NCBI GenBank assembly: GCA_002438635.1
Contig: DJPX01000020.1
Location: forward strand, 1-64,000
DNA: 64,000 bases
Reading direction: 5' to 3'
DNA from: Bacteroidales bacterium UBA6401
Lineage (GTDB): Bacteria; Bacteroidota; Bacteroidia; Bacteroidales; UBA932
Part shown: one piece after another, positions 7,699 to 15,801 of the stretch
How positions within the stretch are numbered: position 1 is the first letter of the stretch
How the letters are laid out: the number at the start of each line of letters is the position of its first letter
Notes under the pieces: model-generated
What the model saw: only the letters and a program-made list of their open reading frames with translations
What the model was told of the DNA's origin: nothing
Databases searched by the model: none
Position numbers and translations under genes: made by a program

Positions 7699-9051
7699 TT
7701 AAAAATAAACATCTTCAACCTCATTGGCATTTAGGAACATAACATAATAGATCGGCATATATGTTATGCCACTGTCGGTTTTGATTTCTCGCGAGTTTGA
7801 TAAAACGAGTCCGGAGGTGATATTGTAGTCTTTAACTTTCAGTAGATTATTTAGTGCGCAGTGTCTAGTGTAGTCTTTGCCCGACTTGACTTCTATAGGC
7901 AAAGTAGTCGTGTGAGAATAGTCGTCAATTAGGAAATCCACTTCTCCACGTTGTTTGTTGTCGTAGTAGAAGAGTTTGTGACCGTGAGCCTTGAGCTCCT
8001 GTGCGACTACGCTTTCATAGACGGATCCGAGGTTGACGCTGTCCTCGTCTGAAATTACTGGACGGATGTTGTTTTTGTAGAGAAGAAGTGTAAGCAGTCC
8101 GACATCGTTTAAGTAGAGTTTTATAAGGTTCTTCTGTGCGGATTCGGCCAATGGATATTTCGGGTTTGATATAGCACTAACTTCAAGAGCTGTCCCTGAA
8201 GATATGAGATACTCAAATTCTTCCCGGTAATTGTCGAACCTGTCGCCGATCTTGTTCTGTATATTTTTGACGACCACGCGCTTTTTCTTATTTTCTAGCT
8301 GAGATGGAATCATATTGTAGATTCTTCTGATTAGAAGAGTCTTGCTGCTGCCCTTTTCGTATTTTGTCGCATCGACCTCATAAAGATTGTGGATGCTTTC
8401 TTGAACATCTCTGACTTTCATGATGTTATGGGAGTCAAGGTATTCATTTACTGCTGCGGGCAGACCGCCCACAAGAAGATAGCGTCGGAAAAGGTTCATG
8501 ATGTAGTTGTGGATCGATTCGTCGAGGCTTTCTCTGTTTAATAGTCTTGTGCGCAGAGTGCTCAATGCCTCTTGGCCAAACCCATTGGCGAGCAGGAACT
8601 CTTCAAAATCTAGCTGATACATGTTTTTACGAATTATGCTGCCAATTGGTATCGAGGTCGTTTCTCGTAAAGTTATTCCGAGTAGACTTCCACTTGCTAT
8701 GAAACGGAATCGGTGGTCCTCACGGAAAAATTTGAGTAGAGTAAGATATTGGGGATATTGCTGTATTTCATCAAGAAATATCAGGGTATTTTCATATTTG
8801 TCAAGTTTTTCTCCGAATGATGAACTCAGTGTGAAATAGAATTCTTCTGTTGTCCCGATGCTCTTGAACATTTGCGCCCCTTCATCGTCCTTTACAAAAT
8901 TTATTTCGATGAAATTGGTGAATAATTTACTTCCTACTTCTCTAATTATGAATGACTTTCCTATTTGTCGCGCACCTTCTAGAATCATTATTCTGTCGTC
9001 TTTTGACTGAAGATGATCCGTAATATCCTTTTCTATTTTCCTGAATAACAT
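7699..9051 (-). CDS. AAA ATPase with DUF4143 C-terminal domain
   Basis: The protein has 450 residues. It has Walker A GARQIGKS (residues 26-33), Walker B TLIFLDEIQ, and a sensor ASGSLLG. The C-terminal DUF4143 domain includes the QRGEVDFLI and LPIEVKSGKDY stretches, which resemble the D-ExK core of restriction-like nucleases. It is a second, divergent member of the family seen at 131-1354. ATG 9051 is chosen; a possible upstream extension would run through the operator-like repeats. Three 11-bp repeats spaced exactly 33 bp lie over its promoter, suggesting self-regulation. Role unknown. Confidence 0.85.
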   Translation of the reverse strand: MLFRKIEKDITDHLQSKDDRIMILEGARQIGKSFIIREVGSKLFTNFIEINFVKDDEGAQMFKSIGTTEEFYFTLSSSFGEKLDKYENTLIFLDEIQQYPQYLTLLKFFREDHRFRFIASGSLLGITLRETTSIPIGSIIRKNMYQLDFEEFLLANGFGQEALSTLRTRLLNRESLDESIHNYIMNLFRRYLLVGGLPAAVNEYLDSHNIMKVRDVQESIHNLYEVDATKYEKGSSKTLLIRRIYNMIPSQLENKKKRVVVKNIQNKIGDRFDNYREEFEYLISSGTALEVSAISNPKYPLAESAQKNLIKLYLNDVGLLTLLLYKNNIRPVISDEDSVNLGSVYESVVAQELKAHGHKLFYYDNKQRGEVDFLIDDYSHTTTLPIEVKSGKDYTRHCALNNLLKVKDYNITSGLVLSNSREIKTDSGITYMPIYYVMFLNANEVEDVYF

Positions 9052-9059
9052 AATATTAA

Positions 9060-9136
9060 CACTTTTCCATATAATTTTTCTATGCAAAACTACACTTTTC
9101 CATATAATTTTGCAAGGATAAACTACACTTTTCCAT
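9060..9136 (-). promoter_or_regulatory. promoter with three 33-bp-spaced operator-like repeats
   Basis: The + strand string cacttttccat occurs at 9060-9070, 9093-9103 and 9126-9136, exactly 33 bases apart, which is about three helical turns. The first two copies share the longer string cacttttccatataatttt. On the - strand a -33 element TTGC (9112-9115) and a -7 element TAGTTTTG (9085-9092) are spaced by 19 bases. The middle repeat fills the spacer, one lies upstream and one in the leader. This arrangement looks like a cooperative operator for the ATPase gene at 7699-9051. Confidence 0.6.
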
Positions 9137-9275
9137 GCAGTGGTCAGTAATTCATGCTTTTTTTGAATTTGTGTTGAACTTTTCAGTGAAAGATGGTGTG
9201 TATATTTTAGTGTGGGAAGTGTGAAATTTTATCAATAATTTTCTTAAATTGGTCGAAATTTTAAATAGTAATGCT

Positions 9276-9581
9276 ATGATGTATTGTCCTAAATGTGGGG
9301 CACCTCACGAAGATGGCGCTTCATTTTGTCCGAATTGCGGAACTCTGTTAAAGTATGATAATGTTCAGCAACAGACTAATAACAATGATAGGTGGCTTAT
9401 TAGTCTTCTTCTTTGTGCATTTGGAGGAGTGTTGGGTTTACACCGCTTTTATACTAACAACATCGCTACCGGAGTTATAATGCTTTTAACAGGAGGTGGT
9501 TGCGGTATATGGTGGATAGTGGATCTAATTATGATAGCTGCTAACACTTATCGTGATGGTAATGGAAATTTACTCAAATAG
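9276..9581 (+). CDS. zinc-ribbon TM2-domain membrane protein
   Basis: The protein has about 101 residues. An N-terminal zinc ribbon has Cys4, Cys7, Cys18 and Cys21 (CPKCG and CPNCG). After a polar linker there are two membrane helices of the TM2 family, with the GLHRFYTN turn that corresponds to the family's G-x-H/D-RFY motif. ATG 9276 (or the adjacent ATG 9279) is favoured over the upstream TTG. It is followed after 2 bases by a second zinc-ribbon membrane protein, then a DUF2752 protein, so the three are probably one transcript. Function is unknown. Confidence 0.75.
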   Translation: MMYCPKCGAPHEDGASFCPNCGTLLKYDNVQQQTNNNDRWLISLLLCAFGGVLGLHRFYTNNIATGVIMLLTGGGCGIWWIVDLIMIAANTYRDGNGNLLK

Positions 9582-9583
9582 TT

Positions 9584-9952
9584 ATGAAGTTTTGTCCTAA
9601 TTGTGGAGCTTCGGTGGAGGATAATGCTTCTTATTGTCCTAATTGTGGGACTTTCCTCTCAGAAAATAAGCCTACTGCTTCGTGTCCTCGCACTTATTTA
9701 GTTCTTTCGGTGATAAGCACATTCCTTTTTTGTCTGCCGCTGGGCCTGGTGGGATTGCTTAATTCCATAGAAGTTAGTAATGATTATCGTTCAGGCCTAT
9801 ACGAACAGGCTTTGAGGGCAAGCAGTAGAGCCAAACGATTTAGCATCGCTGCTATCATAGTGGGGTGCGTATGGATAATTGCTTGGTGTGCAATTATCGT
9901 GTGGTGTTTTAGTTCCGGATATGATTTTGACGATGTGATATCTTCGATATGA
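9584..9952 (+). CDS. zinc-ribbon CD225/dispanin-like membrane protein
   Basis: The protein has 122 residues. Cys4, Cys7, Cys18 and Cys21 form a zinc ribbon nearly identical in layout to that of the upstream gene. The membrane part has two helices (YLVLSVISTFLFCLPLGLVG and the FSIAAIIVGCVWIIAW region) separated by a short loop with an SRAKRFS stretch, which matches the CD225/dispanin pattern. Bacterial members have no known role. The stop overlaps the ATG of the next gene (ATGA, 9949-9952). Confidence 0.75.
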   Translation: MKFCPNCGASVEDNASYCPNCGTFLSENKPTASCPRTYLVLSVISTFLFCLPLGLVGLLNSIEVSNDYRSGLYEQALRASSRAKRFSIAAIIVGCVWIIAWCAIIVWCFSSGYDFDDVISSI

Positions 9953-10332
9953 GTCGTCATCCTAAATCAGCCCTATGGATAAGTGTCTTTTTGTGCTTGT
10001 TCATAGGGTTTTATGTTTATGCCAATTTCGACCCACTTAAAAGCCAATGGTTCCCGCGCTGTATGTTCTTAACTCTTACAGGTCTTAAATGCCCCGGTTG
10101 CGGAAGCCAACGCGTACTTCATTCCTTGCTAAGTGGTGATATACTGCAGGCCTTTAAGTCTAATGCTTTGCTAGTCGTCCTTATCCCATATATTATATTG
10201 CTAATTTTCAGCGCTTTATTTAAAAGACGATGTGAAAGACTTCATAGCGCGCTTTCTTCTCCGGCACTCATATATGCATTGATTATCGTGACAGTACTAT
10301 GGTGGATATTGCGCAATGTGTTTAATTGGTAA
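9949..10332 (+). CDS. DUF2752 membrane protein
   Basis: The protein has 127 residues and three hydrophobic helices. The LKCPGCGSQRVLHSLLSGD stretch followed by SNAL is the hallmark of DUF2752. It starts inside the stop codon of the CD225-like gene, indicating translational coupling. In Bacteroidetes such proteins often accompany CD225-like genes. No function is known. Confidence 0.8.
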   Translation: MSRHPKSALWISVFLCLFIGFYVYANFDPLKSQWFPRCMFLTLTGLKCPGCGSQRVLHSLLSGDILQAFKSNALLVVLIPYIILLIFSALFKRRCERLHSALSSPALIYALIIVTVLWWILRNVFNW

Positions 10333-10483
10333 ATGATTACTGCTAGTTGCGAGGAACTGTTAAGGCTTGCTAATAATAAGGTATGCATTTTGCTCATGAA
10401 TGTGTATATGTCTTTCTTGCTCTCGGCAAGATATGGTTTTACTAATAATCAATCGCCTTTCGGGGTATAAAAAATTCGGTGTT

Positions 10484-10873
10484 ATGGATGTTAAGTTTTA
10501 TTTATGCCGTATTTGCGGAAATCTTATCTGCAAGGTAGTTGATTCAGGTGTAACACCTGTGTGCTGCGGCTCTGAAATGACGCTGTTGGAGCCTAAAAGT
10601 AAGGATAATGGTGTTGAAAAACATTTGCCGGTTGTGGAATGGGTAAATGATTCCACATTGAAGGTTAAAGTCGGTTCTATACCTCATCCCACTACTAAAG
10701 AACATCATATAGTGATGATTGCTCTTGAGACTTTAAATGGTGTGGATATAAGGCTGTTGGACAATTCAAAAGAGGAAGCTCCACAATCATTGTTCCACTA
10801 TTCTAAGTCGGAAGTAAAAGGTGTTTATGCATATTGTAACTTGCATGGATTGTGGTATTCATCTTTAAAGTAA
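10484..10873 (+). CDS. dfx: desulfoferrodoxin (superoxide reductase)
   Basis: The protein has 129 residues. The N-terminal desulforedoxin domain has Cys8, Cys11, Cys27 and Cys28 for the Fe(Cys)4 centre. The catalytic domain has Glu45-Lys46-His47, His68, His74/75, Cys118 and His121, matching the EKH, HPxxxxHH and CNxHG pattern of the Fe(His)4Cys centre that reduces superoxide to hydrogen peroxide. This is typical of cytoplasmic oxidative-stress defence in anaerobes. ATG 10484 gives the normal family length. The gene is alone, followed by a repeat-bearing gap. Confidence 0.93.
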   Translation: MDVKFYLCRICGNLICKVVDSGVTPVCCGSEMTLLEPKSKDNGVEKHLPVVEWVNDSTLKVKVGSIPHPTTKEHHIVMIALETLNGVDIRLLDNSKEEAPQSLFHYSKSEVKGVYAYCNLHGLWYSSLK

Positions 10874-11179
10874 GACTTCGAATACTACGAAGTATTAAGT
10901 AAGCTTCAAAAAATAACCTGTATCATCTTAGTATATCTTTTTGGTTCCTCGAAAATCTCATTCTAATCTGACGCAACTTATTATTTTCACGTTACTAAGT
11001 TGTTTTGAATTCCTCATTGACATAACTATTAAAAAAGTTGCAAAATCGATTCAAGTTGATTGGAAATGGTCGGGAGTTGAGCCTTTGTTAAATTCTTTGA
11101 AAATCGTTAATTTTACTGCCGGTATCAGTGTGCATGAGTTTAGTGCATTTGGTGCCGGCAATTTTAAAAATATATAAGC
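10874..11179. other. gene-free gap carrying repeat copy B (10897-10998)
   Basis: This 306-base gap holds the short form of the dispersed repeat: 10897-10945 matches 3098-3146 and 10948-10998 matches 3211-3261, with 62 bases missing at the junction. The rest (10999-11179) has no recognisable gene. An open frame from 10941 gives no plausible protein. No clear promoter for glmM was found, although one is expected here. Confidence 0.6.
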
Positions 11180-12598
11180 ATGACACTAATTAAATCCATT
11201 TCCGGAATACGCGGAACTATTGGAGGACCTATTGGCGAGGGCCTCACTCCTATTGATATTGTTAAATTCACCTATGCCTATTGTGCCACCTTACCATCAC
11301 GAAAGCCTATCCCTAATGGCGAAAAATACAAGATTGTGGTGGGGCGTGATGCTCGTATCAGCGGGCAAATGGTGGAGCAGTTGGTGTGTGGAACTCTCAT
11401 CTCCTGTGGAGTAGATGTGGTTAAGTGCGGATTTGCCAGTACCCCGACTACGGAATTGGCAGTTAAATTCGCGGGCGCTGATGGTGGTATAATACTTACT
11501 GCTTCTCATAATCCTAAGCAGTGGAATGCCTTAAAGCTTTTAAATGAGCATGGTGAGTTCTTAACAGCAGTTCAGGGGCAGGAGATATTGGCATTGGCGG
11601 AAAAAGAGGATTTCGATTTCGCCCCTGTTGAAAAGCTTGGCCATATAGAAGAAAGAGATTTTACCCAAGAGCATATAGATTCTGTGCTTGCGCTTGAAGC
11701 CGTGGATGTGCCGGCTATTCGTAATGCGCATTTTAAAGTGGCACTTGATGCGATAAACAGCGTGGGCAGTATAATTATGCCATGTCTTCTTAAAGAGTTG
11801 GGAGTAGAGTGCATTACAATTTATGGCGAGCCTAACGGCGATTTTGCACATAACCCAGAGCCGCTGCCGAAAAATCTGGAGGAGTTAAGTCGCACTGTAG
11901 TGGAAAATAAGTGCGATTTAGGAATAAGCGTGGATCCTGATGTTGACAGGCTTGCTTTTATATGCGAGGACGGAAAACCTTTTGTCGAAGAATATACGTT
12001 AGTAAGTGTGGCTGATTATCTTCTTGAAAGAGCTGAAAAGGAGGGAGTTATGCCACGTAATACTGTGTCTAATTTAAGCTCAAGTCGTGCGCTTAGAGAT
12101 GTGACTGAGGCTCATGGGGGTACATATTATGCGGCTGCTGTGGGTGAGGTTAATGTTACTACTAAAATGCACGAAGTTCACGCTCTTATAGGTGGAGAGG
12201 GAAATGGAGGTGTTATCTACCCAGCCTCACACTATGGACGGGACGCTATGGTGGGCGTGGCTTTGTTTTTAAGTAGCTTGGCGCATAAAAAATGTAGTGT
12301 AAGTGAATTGAAAGCATCTCTCCCTCAGTATTTTATAGCTAAGAATAGGATCGACCTTTCTGATGCTGGGGTAATAGATCGCATTCTAAATTCGTTGAAA
12401 GAGCACTTTAAGAATGAAAAAATAAACACCATAGATGGCGTGAAGATCGATTTTGAGAAAGATCGCACTTGGGTTCACTTAAGAAAGTCTAACACAGAGC
12501 CTATCATTAGGGTATATAGTGAAGCTCCTTCGGAAAAGCAGGCTGTGGAGTTAGGTCAACAGGTGGTAGAATTGGCCAAACAAATTATTGCTCACTAA
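11180..12598 (+). CDS. glmM: phosphoglucosamine mutase family protein
   Basis: The protein has 472 residues. It has the four-domain phosphohexomutase layout: an SGIRGTIGG N-terminal motif, the catalytic phosphoserine loop TASHNPKQWN, the metal loop DPDVDR, the sugar loop GEGNGG, and the phosphate-binding stretch RKSNTEPIIRV near the C terminus. It would convert glucosamine-6-phosphate to glucosamine-1-phosphate for UDP-GlcNAc synthesis, although a phosphomannomutase activity cannot be excluded by eye. Its stop codon overlaps the ATG of the next gene (TAATG), so the two are translationally coupled. Confidence 0.85.
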   Translation: MTLIKSISGIRGTIGGPIGEGLTPIDIVKFTYAYCATLPSRKPIPNGEKYKIVVGRDARISGQMVEQLVCGTLISCGVDVVKCGFASTPTTELAVKFAGADGGIILTASHNPKQWNALKLLNEHGEFLTAVQGQEILALAEKEDFDFAPVEKLGHIEERDFTQEHIDSVLALEAVDVPAIRNAHFKVALDAINSVGSIIMPCLLKELGVECITIYGEPNGDFAHNPEPLPKNLEELSRTVVENKCDLGISVDPDVDRLAFICEDGKPFVEEYTLVSVADYLLERAEKEGVMPRNTVSNLSSSRALRDVTEAHGGTYYAAAVGEVNVTTKMHEVHALIGGEGNGGVIYPASHYGRDAMVGVALFLSSLAHKKCSVSELKASLPQYFIAKNRIDLSDAGVIDRILNSLKEHFKNEKINTIDGVKIDFEKDRTWVHLRKSNTEPIIRVYSEAPSEKQAVELGQQVVELAKQIIAH

Positions 12599-13662
12599 TG
12601 TTTAGTTTCCGAACGACCCCACTTGAGGCCCAGTTAGACAAGAGTCTTAACGAGGGCAAGGTGGGCTGTTTTTGTAATCAGAATTGTTTCGATACGTCTA
12701 CAGGCGAGTATATGTACGAGATTTTCCGAAAAAGGGGAAATCTCGCACATTTGTTTATGCCTTCCTCGACAGAACTCACTCCCGGAACCGACCATATTGA
12801 GTTCGACCAGAGCGATTTGGAGGGCCTTGATGCGCTTGTAGTGGAAATACAAGACGTCGGGGTAAGGTATTTTAATTTTACTCGTGATGTAATGCGGCTT
12901 TTGAGTATGCGTGCTAGAATGGAAGAAGGCCCAGCTATTTATATCGTCGATCATATTAACCCTTTGGGTAGGGTAGTAGAGGGGACTATGCCTGTAGTAG
13001 ATGCTGATATATGGACTCCTAAAGTAGCTCATCGTCACGGACTTACACTTGCAGAATTATGTAATATCTATTATGATGAAATAGATGGTAAGTTCCCGCT
13101 TCATGTTATATCCGCTGCTTGTAGCCAGAGTGGAAGGGATATTATGCCTTGGACTATAGCTCCATCTTCCGATTTGCCTGGTATGTTTTCAGCGGCTATG
13201 TATAGTGGGGGTGGCTTATGGAATAACACTACTATTACTCCCGCTATCGGGACGTCACGTCCATACGAATATATAGGTGCCCCGTGGATTAATCCCAGTC
13301 GTACATCTAACGCTCCTCATCCGGAAGACGTTATTTTGCGTCCTTGTTCATTCACTCCATCTGCCGGGCGATATGAGGGGCTCGCATGTCGAGGCTATCA
13401 AATAATATTAAAGCCTGGAGCGCAGTATCATAGCCTACTTCATACTTTGGAGTTGATGCGCTTTTTTATGGAGCGTTATTCTCAATTCGAGATGCTTCCT
13501 ACTTTATTTACCAAGGTGGCGGATCCTGTGATAGCAGAATTTTTAAAGGGGAATATTACATTCGATATAGTTCAAGAACACGTTAAAATAGAGGAGCAGA
13601 AATGGATTCGTAAAGCAAAGCGTTATACTCTTTACGATGAAACACCTTACAGGATTAAGTGA
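12598..13662 (+). CDS. DUF1343/NamZ-like protein, probably cytoplasmic
   Basis: The protein has 354 residues and belongs to the DUF1343 family that includes exo-beta-N-acetylmuramidase NamZ. The conserved stretches VVEIQDVGVRYFNFT and VDHINPLGRVVEGT are present. Two things are unusual. There is no signal peptide, whereas characterised NamZ enzymes are secreted. The family's FGPEHGxRG-type motif in the N-terminal half is replaced by LFMPSSTELTPG. It may therefore act on intracellular muropeptide sugars or have lost catalysis. Start overlap with glmM and a 46-base gap to glpA suggest co-transcription. Confidence 0.75.
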   Translation: MFSFRTTPLEAQLDKSLNEGKVGCFCNQNCFDTSTGEYMYEIFRKRGNLAHLFMPSSTELTPGTDHIEFDQSDLEGLDALVVEIQDVGVRYFNFTRDVMRLLSMRARMEEGPAIYIVDHINPLGRVVEGTMPVVDADIWTPKVAHRHGLTLAELCNIYYDEIDGKFPLHVISAACSQSGRDIMPWTIAPSSDLPGMFSAAMYSGGGLWNNTTITPAIGTSRPYEYIGAPWINPSRTSNAPHPEDVILRPCSFTPSAGRYEGLACRGYQIILKPGAQYHSLLHTLELMRFFMERYSQFEMLPTLFTKVADPVIAEFLKGNITFDIVQEHVKIEEQKWIRKAKRYTLYDETPYRIK

Positions 13663-13708
13663 ATTGAATGTAGGAAATGATGGGTTGTGAAAGAATAATT
13701 AAAGAAAA

Positions 13709-15259
13709 ATGAAGGAGTTTGATGTAATAATTATCGGTGGAGGTGCCACTGGAGCTGGAACGGCGCGAGATTGTGCGCTGAGAGGTTTACGCACGCTTCT
13801 TATTGAAAGAGAGGATATAGCGTGCGGTGCATCCGGAAGAAATCACGGACTTCTACATAGTGGAGCGCGATATGCGGTTAATGACCCGGAATCGGCTGCA
13901 GAGTGTATAAAAGAGAATATGATACTGCGCCGTATAGCCCGTAACTGTGTGGAGGCTACTGGAGGTCTTTTCATATCTTTGCCCGAGGATGGATTAGAGT
14001 ACCAATCGGATTTTATAAAAAAATGTGAAGCATCAGGCATAAGCACTGAGGTGCTGACTCCACAAAAAGCATTGGCTCTTGAACCGGAGATTAATCCTGA
14101 CTTGATAGGTGCCGTAAAAGTCCCTGATGCTTCGGTGGATCCTTTCCGCTTAGTTTCTGATAATGTGCTAGATGCTCGTCTTCATGGGGCAGAGGTAAAG
14201 ACAAGGCATGAGGTGTTATCCTTGATAAAAGAGGGCGTTACCATTATGGGGGTAAAGGCCTTGGATAAAGAGACAGGCCTTACAGAAAACATTTACGCCC
14301 ATTATGTTATAAACGCAGCAGGTATATGGGGCGCCCATATAGCAGAAATGGCAGGAGTGAAGATTGGCATGTTGCCGGCAAAGGGCTCGCTGCTAGTCTT
14401 TAATCAGAGACTGGCAAAAATGGTTATAAACCGTTGCCGTAAGCCGGCCAATGCCGATATTCTTGTTCCTGGCGATGTTGTGAGCATCATTGGCACCACT
14501 TCGGATAAAGTTCCTTTCGAACAATGTGATAATATGAAAGTTACAAAGGATGAGGTGGAGTTGCTCTTGAGAGAGGGAAGTAAACTTGTTCCACGTCTTT
14601 CTGACACAAGGGTGATACGTGCATACGCAGGGGTGCGTCCACTTGTCGCAAGTGATAACGATCCTACAGGAAGGAATGTCAGTCGTGGCGTAGTGCTTTT
14701 GGACCATTCGCAAAGGGATGGAGTGCGTGGTTTTATTACTATAACTGGCGGAAAACTTACTTCATATAGATTAATGGCCCAGATGGTTACAGACTTGGTT
14801 TGTAAAAAATTAAGTTTTGAAAAGCCTTGTCAGACAGCGCAGCTTCCTCTTCCAGGGTCGGAACCGGATAAACTTAAGGGGACTTCTATCGTTATGAAAG
14901 CGGCTATGGAAAGACAGGGGAGTCAGGTGCAGGCTATGACTTTTGATCAGAAGGGTAGCGAAATAATCTGTGAATGTGAACAAGTGAGTAGAGCCGAAAT
15001 TTCTTATGCAGTAAAAGTCTTAGGCGTAAAAACTTTGGATGATCTGCGACGAAGGACAAGAGTGGGTATGGGGCCTTGTCAGAGTTGTTATTGCATTAAG
15101 AAGGCATCGATGGTCTTAGCTCAGGAATTAGGTACTCCAAAGCAGGCTGAAAATCTTGAGAAGGAATTTTTACAGCGTAGATGGAAAGGTATAGTCCCTG
15201 TATGCTGGGGCGATGGACTTGCTGAAGCAGAGTTGTTGAGAAAAAAATACGGAAGATGA
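13709..15259 (+). CDS. glpA: anaerobic glycerol-3-phosphate dehydrogenase subunit A
   Basis: The protein has 516 residues. The FAD-binding Rossmann motif GGGATGAG is at residues 10-17, followed by the SGRNHGLLHSGARY region characteristic of glycerol-3-phosphate dehydrogenases. The C-terminal Bfd-like [2Fe-2S] domain has Cys421, Cys423, Cys457 and Cys460. It oxidises glycerol-3-phosphate to dihydroxyacetone phosphate at the inner membrane, passing electrons through GlpB and GlpC towards the quinone pool. The end overlaps glpB by 4 bases. The AUG has no strong ribosome site, as is usual in this phylum. Confidence 0.92.
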   Translation: MKEFDVIIIGGGATGAGTARDCALRGLRTLLIEREDIACGASGRNHGLLHSGARYAVNDPESAAECIKENMILRRIARNCVEATGGLFISLPEDGLEYQSDFIKKCEASGISTEVLTPQKALALEPEINPDLIGAVKVPDASVDPFRLVSDNVLDARLHGAEVKTRHEVLSLIKEGVTIMGVKALDKETGLTENIYAHYVINAAGIWGAHIAEMAGVKIGMLPAKGSLLVFNQRLAKMVINRCRKPANADILVPGDVVSIIGTTSDKVPFEQCDNMKVTKDEVELLLREGSKLVPRLSDTRVIRAYAGVRPLVASDNDPTGRNVSRGVVLLDHSQRDGVRGFITITGGKLTSYRLMAQMVTDLVCKKLSFEKPCQTAQLPLPGSEPDKLKGTSIVMKAAMERQGSQVQAMTFDQKGSEIICECEQVSRAEISYAVKVLGVKTLDDLRRRTRVGMGPCQSCYCIKKASMVLAQELGTPKQAENLEKEFLQRRWKGIVPVCWGDGLAEAELLRKKYGR

Positions 15260-15801
15260 AATACGATGTAGTCATAATAGGTGGAGATGATATCGATGCC
15301 CGTCTAGGGATTAAAGTAATAGAGTCTGGCAGGACTTGTGCTCTAATCTGTGCAGGACGCATTAGCGAGGACCATAGCAGAGAAGATTTTAGAAAAATGG
15401 GCGGAACACTTTTACTTGGAGATAAAGTGAACCGTGTCGAATGGTCTTCTTCTCGTGAAGTAAAATCTTTATTTACAGATAATTTGGGTGGTACGCCTAT
15501 AGAAGCTGACATTTTTGTGCTATGTTCAGGTAGGTTTTTCACAAGAGGTCTTGTCAGTGATATGGAGAGGATTTTCGAGCCAATTTTCGATCTGGATGTA
15601 AAATTTGAGAAAGACAGGAGTCTATGGTGCGTCGAGGATTTCTTTGCTCCTCAACCATTTGAGACATTCGGAGTGGTTAGTTCGCCTAATGGGTATGCTT
15701 TAAAAGGAGGCGAGCAGATAACTAACTTAATGGTTAGCGGTAGTATATTGTGTGATGGACAAAATAATGAGGAAATAGTATGCGCGAACATGATACATTA
15801 G
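15256..15801 (+). CDS. glpB: short GlpB-like subunit
   Basis: The protein has only 181 residues, against about 420 for classical GlpB. The N terminus (KYDVVIIGGDDIDARLG) retains the strand and first glycines of a dinucleotide-binding fold, but the GxGxxG signature is degraded. The C-terminal third (FETFGVVSSPNGYALKGG) looks like the end of GlpB. The middle is missing with no stop or frameshift, and both ends overlap their neighbours (4 bases with glpA, 22 with glpC), so it is probably a functional shortened subunit rather than debris. The name rests partly on position. Confidence 0.65.
   Translation: MKYDVVIIGGDDIDARLGIKVIESGRTCALICAGRISEDHSREDFRKMGGTLLLGDKVNRVEWSSSREVKSLFTDNLGGTPIEADIFVLCSGRFFTRGLVSDMERIFEPIFDLDVKFEKDRSLWCVEDFFAPQPFETFGVVSSPNGYALKGGEQITNLMVSGSILCDGQNNEEIVCANMIH

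Noticed and set aside
9060..9136. short regularly spaced repeats as a CRISPR array
   Set aside because: Only three copies of an 11-base core occur; the intervening bases are partly conserved rather than unique spacers, and no cas gene is nearby.
10941..11177. 78-codon open frame before glmM
   Set aside because: It starts inside the repeat copy, has an implausible composition and shows no recognised domain.
1..11179. an integrated phage or conjugative element
   Set aside because: No integrase, transposase, relaxase or phage structural gene was found, and the two tRNA loci are not at its edges. The region is accessory but not a recognisable mobile element.
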